A stretch of 64,000 bases of DNA. It comes from Promicromonospora iranensis. GTDB lineage: Bacteria > Actinomycetota > Actinomycetes > Actinomycetales > Cellulomonadaceae. Each line of letters starts with the position of its first letter. Positions within the stretch are counted from its first letter, which is position 1. This document shows positions 1 through 7,466 of this stretch, in pieces. The DNA lies in NCBI RefSeq assembly GCF_028994775.1, contig NZ_JAJQMN010000003.1, positions 248,001 through 312,000 on the forward strand, written 5' to 3'. The position numbers were made by a program, and so were the translations under genes. Under the pieces are notes generated by a model. It searched no databases and was not told where the DNA came from. It saw only the letters and a list, made by a program, of their open reading frames with translations.

Positions 1-157
1 CCAGTGCCACCACGAGACCCGCGAGAACCTCGGTGCGCAGGGTCCGGACCGAGCTGAACGCTGCCCGGAACGAGCCGGAGGCCGTCGCCTCCGGAGCGCC
101 GGTGACGGGAACCGGCGCCGGGGCGGGATCAGGCAGGTCGGCAGGAGTGTGTGACAC
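1..157 (-). CDS. SulP-family anion permease, N-terminal fragment
   Basis: The gene runs off the left edge of the window, so only about 52 N-terminal residues are visible. A GTG start (reverse complement of 155-157) is preceded by a GAAGGAAG Shine-Dalgarno 5 nt upstream. A Pro/Ala-rich cytoplasmic tail is followed by a segment reading LRTEVLAGLVVAL, the usual entry into the first membrane helix of SulP inorganic anion (sulfate/bicarbonate) transporters. It is divergent from a MerR regulator across a palindrome, which suggests that regulator controls it. The family call rests on this short stretch and on context; another multi-TM permease is possible. Confidence 0.6.
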   Translation of the reverse strand, partial: MSHTPADLPDPAPAPVPVTGAPEATASGSFRAAFSSVRTLRTEVLAGLVVAL

Positions 158-305
158 GCGGCTTCCTTCGGGCTCCGGGGCGCGCACGCCCCAAGGACCG
201 AGGTCACGAGACCCGGTCCGACTGGACAGGACAGAGCACGCGACGCTGCGTACGAAGAGTAGGGGGCGGTGCCGGTCCCAGGACGAACAGGGTGGCGCCT
301 TCGAC

Positions 306-333
306 AACTCTACCCTTACGTAAGGGTAGAGTT
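306..333. promoter_or_regulatory. 28-bp perfect palindrome, MerR-type operator/promoter
   Basis: A perfect 28-bp dyad with half-site AACTCTACCCTTAC ends 5 bp before the merR start. MerR-family regulators bind such dyads between over-spaced -35 and -10 boxes. The right arm contains TAGAGT (327-332), placed 6 nt before the ATG, as a -10 box of a leaderless transcript would be. It probably serves both merR and the divergent permease gene. Confidence 0.75.
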
Positions 334-338
334 GCAAC

Positions 339-731
339 ATGAGCATCCCGGACACGTCGACCACCATGCATATCGGCTCCGTCGCCGAGCGCACCGGCCT
401 GTCCTTGCGCACCCTCCGGCACTGGGACGAGGTGGGTCTCGTCACCCCGTCGGGGCGCACCGACGGCGGATTTCGCCTCTACACCGAGGCGGACGTCGAC
501 CGCATCCTGCTGGTCCGCCGCATGAAGCCCCTCGGGTTCTCGCTCGACCAGATGGCCGATCTGCTCGACGTCGCCGACCGCCTGGCCGCCGGGCAGACGA
601 CGGGCCCGGACGACGCCGACCTGCGAGCGCGGCTCGACGAGTTCATCACCACTGCCCGTGCACGCCGGGCCGACCTGGCCCGCAAGCTGGACATGGCCGA
701 CGAGCTGATCAGCCAGCTCGGCGCCGTCTGA
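339..731 (+). CDS. MerR-family transcriptional regulator
   Basis: This is a 130-aa one-component regulator. A winged helix-turn-helix occupies roughly residues 10-80 (IGSVAERTGLSLRTLRHWDEVGL, then the wing GGFRLYTEADVDRI). A coiled-coil dimerisation helix follows (residues ~85-125, rich in Ala/Arg/Leu). There is no cysteine cluster, so it is not a metal or redox sensor of the MerR/SoxR type. The ATG at 339 has no Shine-Dalgarno but sits 6 nt after a TAGAGT -10-like box, so the mRNA is probably leaderless; an internal ATG at 366 is an alternative start. It is divergent from a SulP-type permease and probably regulates that gene and itself through the 28-bp palindrome. Confidence 0.9.
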   Translation: MSIPDTSTTMHIGSVAERTGLSLRTLRHWDEVGLVTPSGRTDGGFRLYTEADVDRILLVRRMKPLGFSLDQMADLLDVADRLAAGQTTGPDDADLRARLDEFITTARARRADLARKLDMADELISQLGAV

Positions 732-770
732 CCCTTCGTCCTGCGGCTGGTCCCGGGACGCGCCCCGGCG

Positions 771-1979
771 TCACGCCTTCCCCAGCGACTCCGGGTCCCG
801 CAGCATGTGCGACTCGATGAGCTCGTGGCGCCGGAAGTAGGTGGTCGCGACCGCCTGGATCGTCGCGGCGACGGGCAGTGCCAGGAACGCGCCGAGCACC
901 CCGAACACCGCGCCGAACGCCAGCACCACCAGCAGGCTGACCGCCGCGTTCATCTCCAGCGCCCGGGCGGACACCTTCGGGGCCAGGTACAGGTTCTCGA
1001 ACTGCTGGTACGCGATCACGAAGGCGAGCACGCCCAGCGCCTGGGGCCACCCCTGCGCGGTCAGGGCGACCATGGTGGGCAGCGCGCCGCCGAGGTAGGC
1101 GCCGATGGTCGGCACGAACTGTGACACCACGCCGACGAAGACCGCGAGCGGCACCGCGTACGGCGTCTGCAGGATCGCGAGGAACGCGAACGTGACCACC
1201 GTCGAGACCGCGGCCAGGACCACGCGGGAACCGATGTAGTCGGACACCTTGCCCTGCGTGACCTCCCACAGGTGCAGCATCTCCTGCTGCCGCGCCGGCG
1301 TCAGCCAGCCGCACACCGCGGCACGGAACCGCGGGCCGGCTGCCAGCAGGTAGTAGGAGACGAGCAGGATCGTCAGGGTCGCGAGGAGCCCGCCGACCAC
1401 CGTCGTGCCGACCAGCAGCGCCCCGGAGGCGACGTCGTCACCGAACTCCTCGAGCGCCTGCCGCAGCAGGTTGCCGGAGTCGGGGACGATGATGTCGAAC
1501 CGTTCGGCGACGAAGCCCTGCAGGCCCTCATAGAGACGTGGCACCGACCGCGCGAGCTCGACGAGCTGCTGCACGAACAGGTTGCCGAACAGGGCCATGA
1601 GCACGATGACCACGACGAGCGACCCGAGCAGCGTGACAGCGGCGGCCAGACCCCGGCGCCACCCGTGCCGCACCAGCCAGACGGTGCCCGGTTCGAGGGC
1701 CAGCGCGATGAAGACCGCGATGAGCACGTTCACGAACAGCCCTTCGAGGGCACCCAGGGCGTTCCACGCGAAGACCGCCACGAACACGGCCACCACGGCC
1801 ATGAACAGCGCGCGGGGCAGCCAACGCGGCGGGCGCGGTGAGTCAGGAGCGCCCGGCGGCGGCTCCGGCTGGTCCATCGGGGGCCGGCCGATCGAGGGCT
1901 GGTCGGTCGGCGGCTGGTCGGTACCTGGTGGCACGTCAGGACCGGGAGCGCCGGTCTCGGACGAGCGGGGCGACGTCAT
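771..1979 (-). CDS. AI-2E family transporter (membrane protein)
   Basis: This 402-aa polytopic membrane protein belongs to the PF01594 (YdiK/PerM/TqsA) family. A Pro-rich hydrophilic N-terminus of ~55 residues, unusually long, precedes paired helices (FMAVVAVFVAVFAWNALGAL and VNVLIAVFIALAL), a large amphipathic loop with the LVELARSVPRLYEGLQGF pattern, and a C-terminal helix block (LAVFVGVVSQFVPTIGAYLGGALP...). Members export diverse solutes and the substrate cannot be inferred. It lies downstream of prfC on the same strand with a ~58-bp gap and converges with merR. There is no sign of a quorum-sensing context. Confidence 0.88.
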   Translation of the reverse strand: MTSPRSSETGAPGPDVPPGTDQPPTDQPSIGRPPMDQPEPPPGAPDSPRPPRWLPRALFMAVVAVFVAVFAWNALGALEGLFVNVLIAVFIALALEPGTVWLVRHGWRRGLAAAVTLLGSLVVVIVLMALFGNLFVQQLVELARSVPRLYEGLQGFVAERFDIIVPDSGNLLRQALEEFGDDVASGALLVGTTVVGGLLATLTILLVSYYLLAAGPRFRAAVCGWLTPARQQEMLHLWEVTQGKVSDYIGSRVVLAAVSTVVTFAFLAILQTPYAVPLAVFVGVVSQFVPTIGAYLGGALPTMVALTAQGWPQALGVLAFVIAYQQFENLYLAPKVSARALEMNAAVSLLVVLAFGAVFGVLGAFLALPVAATIQAVATTYFRRHELIESHMLRDPESLGKA

Positions 1980-2037
1980 GCCCAGACCGTATTCCCCACC
2001 GCTCCGTACACAGGCGTTCCCGGGCCGGAGTGTCGGG

Positions 2038-3630
2038 TCAGACGCCGCTGGCGACCAGAGGAATCAGCGGGACGTCGGGGTGGGCGCGCTCGAACGCACG
2101 CGCGTGCCAGATGTCGCGCAGCAGGACCAGCGGGGTCCCGTCACCGCGGCGCACCACCTCGACGCCCGGGTAGCCGGCGATGGTGTCGATGTCGCTCGGC
2201 GCGGCCTCCCGGGCCAGCGAGAGCCCCAGCGTCTCCATGCGGATCGGCGCGGAGAACTCGTGCTCCATGCGGAACGTCGCGACCTCGAACTGCAGCGGGC
2301 CGACGGCCGCCAGGATCGGGTTGCCGTCGCCGCGCGCCTCGGAGATCAGGACCTGGACGACGCCCTCCTGCTCCAGCTGGGCGATGCCCTTGCGGAACTG
2401 CTTGGAGCGGCCCGGGTCGGCCACGCGTGCGGCCGCGAAGTGCTCGGGCGCGAACACCGGCATCGGGGGGAACCGCACGCGGGGACCCGAGGAGTCGAAC
2501 ACCGTGTCGCCGACGGCTAGCGTGCTGGCGTTGACGAGGCCGACGACGTCGCCGGGATAGGCGTCCTCGACCGTCGACCGTTCGCGGCCGAAGACCGACA
2601 GGGCGTACTTGGTGGCGAACGGCCGGCCGGTGCGCTCGTGCGTGACGACCATGCCGCGCTCGAACCGGCCCGAGCACACGCGGATGAACGCGACGTGGTC
2701 GCGGTGGTTCGGGTCCATGCCCGCCTGCATCTTGAACACGAACCCGCTGAACGGCTGAGTGACCTCGCGGGCCCCGCCGTCGACGTCGGGCCGCGGACCG
2801 GGGGCGGGCGCGAGCTCGACGACGGCGTCCAGGAGCTGGCGGACGCCGATATTGGCCAGTGCCGCGCCGAACAGCATCGGCGTCGTCGTGCCGGCGAGGA
2901 AGGAGTCGTGGTCGACCGCGTCCAGGAGCTGCACGCTCTCAACGGCCTCGGTGTGGTCGTCGCCCAGGGACTCGGCGGCGGCCTGCGGGGTGAGCACACT
3001 CTCCTCGGCGATCGACGCGCCGCCCGGGGCGCGGCGGTAGGTGCGCACCTCACCGCTGGCCCGGTCCAGCAGGCCGAGGAACCGGCCCGCCTCGCCGATG
3101 GGCCAGGTGAGCGGCGTCGGGCGCAGGTTGATGCGCTCCTCGAGCTCGTCGCACAGCTCGAGCGCCTCGCGTCCGGGCCGGTCCCACTTGTTGACGAACG
3201 TGATGACGGGTACCCCGCGACGGCGGCAGACCTCGAACAGCTTGAGCGTCTGCGGCTCCAGGCCCTTGGCCGAGTCGAGCAGCATGACGGCGGCGTCGAC
3301 GGCGGTCAGGACGCGGTAGGTGTCCTCGGAGAAGTCGGCGTGGCCGGGCGTGTCCAACAGGTTGATCACGACGTCGCCGTAGACGAACTGGAGCGCCGCC
3401 GAGGTGATCGAGATGCCGCGCTTCTGCTCCATCTCGAGCCAGTCCGACACGACGCCGGCACGGTTGCCCTTGCCGTGCACCGCCCCGGCCTCCTCGATGG
3501 CGTGCGCGTGCAGCGCCAGCGCCTCGGTGAGCGTCGACTTACCGGCGTCGGGGTGGGAGATGACGGCGATGCTGCGCCGTCGTGCCGCCTCGACCTGTAC
3601 CGGACGGACATCAGAGCTAAGGACGGTCAC
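2038..3630 (-). CDS. prfC: Peptide chain release factor 3
   Basis: RF3 is a translational GTPase that recycles RF1/RF2 after termination. The 530-aa length is normal. The G domain shows G1 SHPDAGKST, the switch region with RGISITSAALQF, G3 DTPGHADFSEDTYR, and G4 NKWDRPGRE. The C-terminal part contains the RF3-specific region (GYPGVEVVRRGDGTPLVLLRDIWHARAFERAHPDVPL). The start is GTG at 3630. It is divergent from the PadR gene, with a 59-bp inverted-repeat element between the two. It is not EF-G, because the order of domains after the G domain and the length match RF3. Confidence 0.95.
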   Translation of the reverse strand: MTVLSSDVRPVQVEAARRRSIAVISHPDAGKSTLTEALALHAHAIEEAGAVHGKGNRAGVVSDWLEMEQKRGISITSAALQFVYGDVVINLLDTPGHADFSEDTYRVLTAVDAAVMLLDSAKGLEPQTLKLFEVCRRRGVPVITFVNKWDRPGREALELCDELEERINLRPTPLTWPIGEAGRFLGLLDRASGEVRTYRRAPGGASIAEESVLTPQAAAESLGDDHTEAVESVQLLDAVDHDSFLAGTTTPMLFGAALANIGVRQLLDAVVELAPAPGPRPDVDGGAREVTQPFSGFVFKMQAGMDPNHRDHVAFIRVCSGRFERGMVVTHERTGRPFATKYALSVFGRERSTVEDAYPGDVVGLVNASTLAVGDTVFDSSGPRVRFPPMPVFAPEHFAAARVADPGRSKQFRKGIAQLEQEGVVQVLISEARGDGNPILAAVGPLQFEVATFRMEHEFSAPIRMETLGLSLAREAAPSDIDTIAGYPGVEVVRRGDGTPLVLLRDIWHARAFERAHPDVPLIPLVASGV

Positions 3631-3723
3631 CGAGACTCACCGATCTGTTCGTGCTGCAACAACAAAACTCCACCTGTCTTCGTCCGCCGGCGCTCAACTC
3701 TACCCGCCCCACCCCCCGCCTCG

Positions 3724-3782
3724 TTGAGTGCTGGGTATTTGTGGCTCAGCACGGCCAGATCCCACAGATAGCCAGCACTCAA
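3724..3782. repeat. 59-bp inverted-repeat element, copy 1
   Basis: The arms begin TTGAGTGCTGGGTATTTG and close with the complement (CAGATAGCCAGCACTCAA); 21 of 23 positions pair when the flanking CG is included. The loop differs from the two sister copies at 19264-19322 and 26843-26901. All three are exactly 59 bp. This copy lies between two divergent genes (prfC and padR), so it cannot act as a terminator for either. Confidence 0.85.
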
Positions 3783-3798
3783 CGGAGTCTTCGTTGGG

Positions 3799-3819
3799 TG
3801 TATACATCGTGTGTATAGT
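3799..3819 (+). promoter_or_regulatory. Probable PadR operator and -10 box
   Basis: The AT-rich dyad TGTATACATCGTGTGTATA (arms TATAC/GTATA) lies directly before the padR start and contains a TATAGT -10-like hexamer 7 nt upstream of the ATG. PadR repressors usually autoregulate through such dyads. The local base composition is strikingly AT-rich for this genome. Confidence 0.6.
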
Positions 3820-3826
3820 TCGGTGC

Positions 3827-4348
3827 ATGAGTATTGGACACGCGTTGCTCGGGCTGCTCGAGGGCGGGCCGCGGCACGGGTACGACCTGAAGCGCTCCTA
3901 CGACGAACGCTTCGGCCAGGACCGCCCCCTGGCTTACGGCCAGGTCTACTCGACGCTCGCCCGGCTGCTGAAGAACGGCCTCGTCGAGGTCGAGTCGGAG
4001 CCCGGCGCCGGCCCCGAGCGCAAGAAGTACGCGATCACCGACGCCGGAGTGTCCGACGTCACCGGCTGGCTCGACCGGCCCGAGAAGCCGGAGCCCTACC
4101 TGCAGAGCACGCTCTACACGAAGGTGGTGCTCGCCCTGCTCACGGGGCACGACGCCAACGACGTGCTCGACACGCAGCGCTCCGCGCACCTGCGCCTCAT
4201 GCGGGACCTCACCCGCCGCAAGAACGACGGCGACCTGGCCGACCAGCTCATCTGCGACCACGCGCTGTTCCACCTCGAGGCGGACCTGCGCTGGCTCGAG
4301 CTCACCGCCGCACGCCTGCAGCAGCTCGCCGCGCAGGTCCGCGCGTAG
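3827..4348 (+). CDS. PadR-family transcriptional repressor
   Basis: This 173-aa protein starts MSIGHALLGLLEGGPRHGYDLKRSYDERFG, the standard PadR winged-helix N-terminus, and continues through YGQVYSTLARLLKNGLVEVE to the wing. Residues ~90-173 form the C-terminal helical dimerisation domain (Vir_act_alpha_C type). The ATG at 3827 sits 7 nt after a TATAGT box, suggesting a leaderless mRNA; longer in-frame starts would run into the repeat element and are less likely. It is followed 49 bp later by an ABC ATPase and permease, which it probably represses, as is common for PadR-exporter operons. Confidence 0.92.
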   Translation: MSIGHALLGLLEGGPRHGYDLKRSYDERFGQDRPLAYGQVYSTLARLLKNGLVEVESEPGAGPERKKYAITDAGVSDVTGWLDRPEKPEPYLQSTLYTKVVLALLTGHDANDVLDTQRSAHLRLMRDLTRRKNDGDLADQLICDHALFHLEADLRWLELTAARLQQLAAQVRA

Positions 4349-4397
4349 CCCGCCCCGGCCCGTTCCCCGCCCGAGACCGCCACACCCTGGAGCCCTG

Positions 4398-5081
4398 ATG
4401 CCCACCGAACCACTGCTCACCGCCGAGGACCTGCACCTCAGCTTCGGCCCCACCACGGCGCTGGAGTCGGCGTCCGTCGAGGTGCACGCCGGGGAGGTCC
4501 TCGCGCTGATGGGGCCCTCCGGCTCCGGCAAGTCCACCCTGCTGCACTGCCTCGCCGGGATCCTCACACCGGACTCGGGCCGCGTGACGTACGCCGGACG
4601 CGACCTGACCGCCCTGCACGACAACGAGCGCAGCGCCCTGCGGCGCAGCGAGTTCGGGTTCGTCTTCCAGTTCGGTCAGCTCGTCCCCGAGCTCACCTGC
4701 GTCGAGAACGTGGCGCTCCCGCTGCGGCTGGGCGGCGCGAGCCGCCGCGCGGCCCTGCGCAGCGCGGAGGCCTGGCTGGAGCGGCTGGAGGTGTCCGACG
4801 TCGCGGGCAAGCGCCCCGGCCAGGCGTCCGGCGGCCAGGGGCAGCGCGTGGCGGTCGCTCGCGCGCTCGTGACCCGGCCCAAGGTCGTCTTCGCCGACGA
4901 GCCGACCGGCGCCCTGGACTCCCTGAACGGCGAGCGGGTCATGCAGCTCTTCGTCGCGGCCGCCCGGGACACGGGGGCTGCCGTCGTACTCGTCACCCAC
5001 GAGCCGCGGGTCGCGGCGTACTCCGACCACGAGGCGGTCGTGCGCGACGGCCGCGTGCGTGCGCGGGAGTACGTCCGATGA
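4398..5081 (+). CDS. ABC transporter ATP-binding protein (MacB/LolD type)
   Basis: This 227-aa nucleotide-binding subunit has Walker A GPSGSGKST (residues ~40-48), Q-loop VFQFGQLVPELT, signature ASGGQGQRVAVARAL, Walker B VVFADEPTGALD and H-loop VTHEPRV. The Q-loop and DEPTGALD wording are typical of the MacB/LolD/FtsE branch that pairs with FtsX-like permeases. Its stop overlaps the permease start (ATGA at 5078), indicating translational coupling. The role is probably export or a mechanotransmission-type function at the membrane; the substrate is unknown. Confidence 0.93.
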   Translation: MPTEPLLTAEDLHLSFGPTTALESASVEVHAGEVLALMGPSGSGKSTLLHCLAGILTPDSGRVTYAGRDLTALHDNERSALRRSEFGFVFQFGQLVPELTCVENVALPLRLGGASRRAALRSAEAWLERLEVSDVAGKRPGQASGGQGQRVAVARALVTRPKVVFADEPTGALDSLNGERVMQLFVAAARDTGAAVVLVTHEPRVAAYSDHEAVVRDGRVRAREYVR

Positions 5082-7393
5082 GGCGCATCGCGGACCTCGC
5101 CCTCGGTGTCCGTCTCAGCGTCGGCGGCGGGCGGTCCGGCTGGACCCGGCTGGCGCTGATCGCCGTCGGCGTGGGGCTCGGGGTGGCGATGCTGCTGATC
5201 GCCGCCAGCGTCCCCACCGTGCTCGACGCCCGCGACGCCCGTGCCGACGCCCGCTCCGTGGCCTTCGAACAGGAGCTGACCCCGGGCGAGCCGACGGTCC
5301 TGACCCAGGAGGTGCGGTCGATGTTCCGCGACGATCCCGTCGTGGGCCTGCAGCTCCAGCCGGAGGACGACGACGCCCCGCTGCCTCCCGGTGTGACGCA
5401 GCAGCTCGCGCCGGGCGAGGTGGTGGTCTCCCCCGCCCTCGCTGAGCTGCTCGCCTCCGACGACGGTGCGGCGCTGCAGGGCCGGTGGGGCGACCAGGTC
5501 GTCGGCACCATCGGGGACGAAGGGCTGGCCGGACCCGAGGAGCTCAGGTTCTACCTGGGCACCGACCAGCTGACCACGAACTCGGTCACCGTCGACCGAG
5601 TCCAGTCGTTCGGCGGGGCCGAGACGCCCGACGAGGGCCTCGATGCCATCCTGCTGCTGCTCGTCCTGGTGGGCATGGTCGTGCTGCTGCTCCCCGTCGC
5701 GATCTTCATCAGCACGGCCGTGCGGTTCGGCAGCGAGCACCGGGACCGCAGGCTCGCGGCGGTACGCCTCGTCGGGGCGGACGTCGCCATGACCCGCCGG
5801 ATCGCCGCGGGCGAGACGCTCGCGGGCGCCGTGGGCGGGCTGGCCGTCGGAACCCTGCTCTTTCTCTCGATCGGACGGGTGGCGGGCTATGCCGTCCCCG
5901 CGGAGCTGAGCTTCTACCCGGCAGACCTGCGCCCCGTCCCGGTGCTCGCGGCGCTGACCGTGGTGCTGGTGCCGGTGACGACGGTCCTGGTCACGCTGTC
6001 GGCGCTGAAGCAGGTGCTGGTCGAGCCGCTGGGTGTGGTCCGGCGCAGCAGCGAACACCACCGGCGGTTCTGGTGGCGGCTGCTCGTCCCGGTGGCGGGC
6101 CTGGCCCTGCTGACCCCGCTGATCGGCGGGTTCGACGAATCGCTGGGCAGCCAGGCCATGGTCGTGGCCGGCCTGATCCTCGTCCTGGCCGGTATGGCGC
6201 TGATCCTGCCGTGGCTGATCCAGGCGACGGTGCACCGGCTGCACGGGGGCGGGGTCGCGTGGGATCTCGCGGTGCGCCGCCTGCAGCTGGACAGCGGGAC
6301 GGCAGTGCGCGCGGTGTCCGGGATCGCCGTCTCGGTGGCCGGCCTGATCGCGCTGCAGGGACTGGTGGGCGCGATCGGTGTGGTCACCGCCGAGTCGCAG
6401 GCCGACACCACCACGTTCCAGGCCTCGGTGCTGGACATCGATCCCGACGCGGACTCCGCGGCGACGTGGGCCCATGAGCTGTCCCGCGCCGAGGGCGTGG
6501 CGGGGGTCGGGACACTGTCCTCCGTGTGGGTGCAGGCGGCACCGGGTACCGGACGGTCCTCCGGTGACGAGACGGCCGGTGACGAGATCGGGGTCGACGC
6601 CGGTACCTGCGAGGTGCTGGCACAGGAGGCCCGGCTCGATTCGTGCGACGACGGCGACGTGTTCGTCGTCGCGCCTGACGGTGCGACCGCCCCGGAGGCC
6701 GGCAGCACGTACCTGCTGGACACCGGACGAGAAGAGCAGACGCGATGGACGCTCCCGGCGTCGGCCCAGGTCGTGGAGCCGGCGCAGGGCGGCCTCGGCG
6801 CGATGGGCGGGATGCCGGCCCGGATCCTGGTCACGCCTGGTGCGCTGGACGGGATCGACGTCCGCCCGGAGTCGGTGATCGCCTACGTCAGCCTCGATCC
6901 CGCCGTACCGGACGCGCTGGAACACCTGCGCACCGCGGCGGCCCAGGTGGACCCTGCCGCCTATGCCAACCCGATCGAGCAGGAGCGCGTCGCCTCGGTC
7001 CTCGGCGGCGTCCGGCAGGTGCTGCTGGTCGGCACGGTGGCCCTGCTGGTGCTGATCGGTGCGAGCATGCTCGTCAACGTCATCGAGCAGCTCCGGGAGC
7101 GCCGTCAGCTGCTCGCGGTGCTCGTCGCGTTCGGCACCCGGCGCCAGACCCTCGGCGGTTCGGTGCTGTTCCAGGTGGCCATCCCGGTGGTGCTCGGGCT
7201 GGCCCTGGCCGTGCTGACGGGCTCGGTCCTGGCGCTGGCGCTCCAGGCCGCGGTCGAGGCGCCGCTCACCTTCGACTGGCAAGGTGTGGGGCTGACCTCA
7301 GGAGCCGCGGCGCTCGTGGTGCTCCTGACGACGACCGGCAGCCTGCCGCTGCTGTGGCGGCTGACCCGTCCGGGAAACCTCCGGAGCGAATGA
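5078..7393 (+). CDS. FtsX-like ABC transporter permease
   Basis: This 771-aa integral membrane protein has an N-terminal TM (LALIAVGVGLGVAMLLIAASV) and an extracytoplasmic region to about residue 185. A cluster of helices follows (ILLLLVLVGMVVLLLPVAIFISTAVRFG, a first FtsX domain), then a second large extracellular domain and a C-terminal FtsX block (VLLVGTVALLVLIGASMLVNVIEQLRERRQLLAVLVAFG). Two FtsX domains in one chain suggest it can act as the sole permease, as in actinobacterial exporters of this type. It is translationally coupled to the upstream ATPase and probably controlled by the PadR repressor. Substrate unknown. Confidence 0.9.
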   Translation: MRRIADLALGVRLSVGGGRSGWTRLALIAVGVGLGVAMLLIAASVPTVLDARDARADARSVAFEQELTPGEPTVLTQEVRSMFRDDPVVGLQLQPEDDDAPLPPGVTQQLAPGEVVVSPALAELLASDDGAALQGRWGDQVVGTIGDEGLAGPEELRFYLGTDQLTTNSVTVDRVQSFGGAETPDEGLDAILLLLVLVGMVVLLLPVAIFISTAVRFGSEHRDRRLAAVRLVGADVAMTRRIAAGETLAGAVGGLAVGTLLFLSIGRVAGYAVPAELSFYPADLRPVPVLAALTVVLVPVTTVLVTLSALKQVLVEPLGVVRRSSEHHRRFWWRLLVPVAGLALLTPLIGGFDESLGSQAMVVAGLILVLAGMALILPWLIQATVHRLHGGGVAWDLAVRRLQLDSGTAVRAVSGIAVSVAGLIALQGLVGAIGVVTAESQADTTTFQASVLDIDPDADSAATWAHELSRAEGVAGVGTLSSVWVQAAPGTGRSSGDETAGDEIGVDAGTCEVLAQEARLDSCDDGDVFVVAPDGATAPEAGSTYLLDTGREEQTRWTLPASAQVVEPAQGGLGAMGGMPARILVTPGALDGIDVRPESVIAYVSLDPAVPDALEHLRTAAAQVDPAAYANPIEQERVASVLGGVRQVLLVGTVALLVLIGASMLVNVIEQLRERRQLLAVLVAFGTRRQTLGGSVLFQVAIPVVLGLALAVLTGSVLALALQAAVEAPLTFDWQGVGLTSGAAALVVLLTTTGSLPLLWRLTRPGNLRSE

Positions 7394-7412
7394 CGCCGGT
7401 GCCTCGTTCGAT

Positions 7413-7456
7413 GGTCGAGCTTGTCGGGACCTCACCGGGTCTCGACAAGCTCGACC
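7413..7456. terminator. Bidirectional hairpin between convergent genes
   Basis: The arms GGTCGAGCTTGTCGGGACC and GGTCTCGACAAGCTCGACC pair over 19 bp with one mismatch around a 6-nt loop. It lies between the permease stop and the GH43 stop. There is no long T-run, as is usual in high-GC actinobacteria. GTCGAG..CTCGAC hairpins of this kind recur widely in actinobacterial genomes. Confidence 0.7.
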
Positions 7457-7466
7457 ACCGGCAGCG

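Noticed and set aside
771-1979. Quorum-sensing AI-2 exporter role
   Set aside because: The family name is historical. No luxS or lsr gene is nearby and the substrate cannot be inferred.
3728-3826. PadR start at 3728 inside the 59-bp repeat
   Set aside because: The extra residues are the translated repeat, also seen as short frames at the other copies. The PadR domain begins at MSIGHALLG (3827).
4676-7282. 868-codon minus-strand frame opposite the ABC transporter genes
   Set aside because: Its His/Gln/Arg/Asp-rich composition is typical of antisense GC-skewed codons, and it overlaps two well-supported plus-strand genes.
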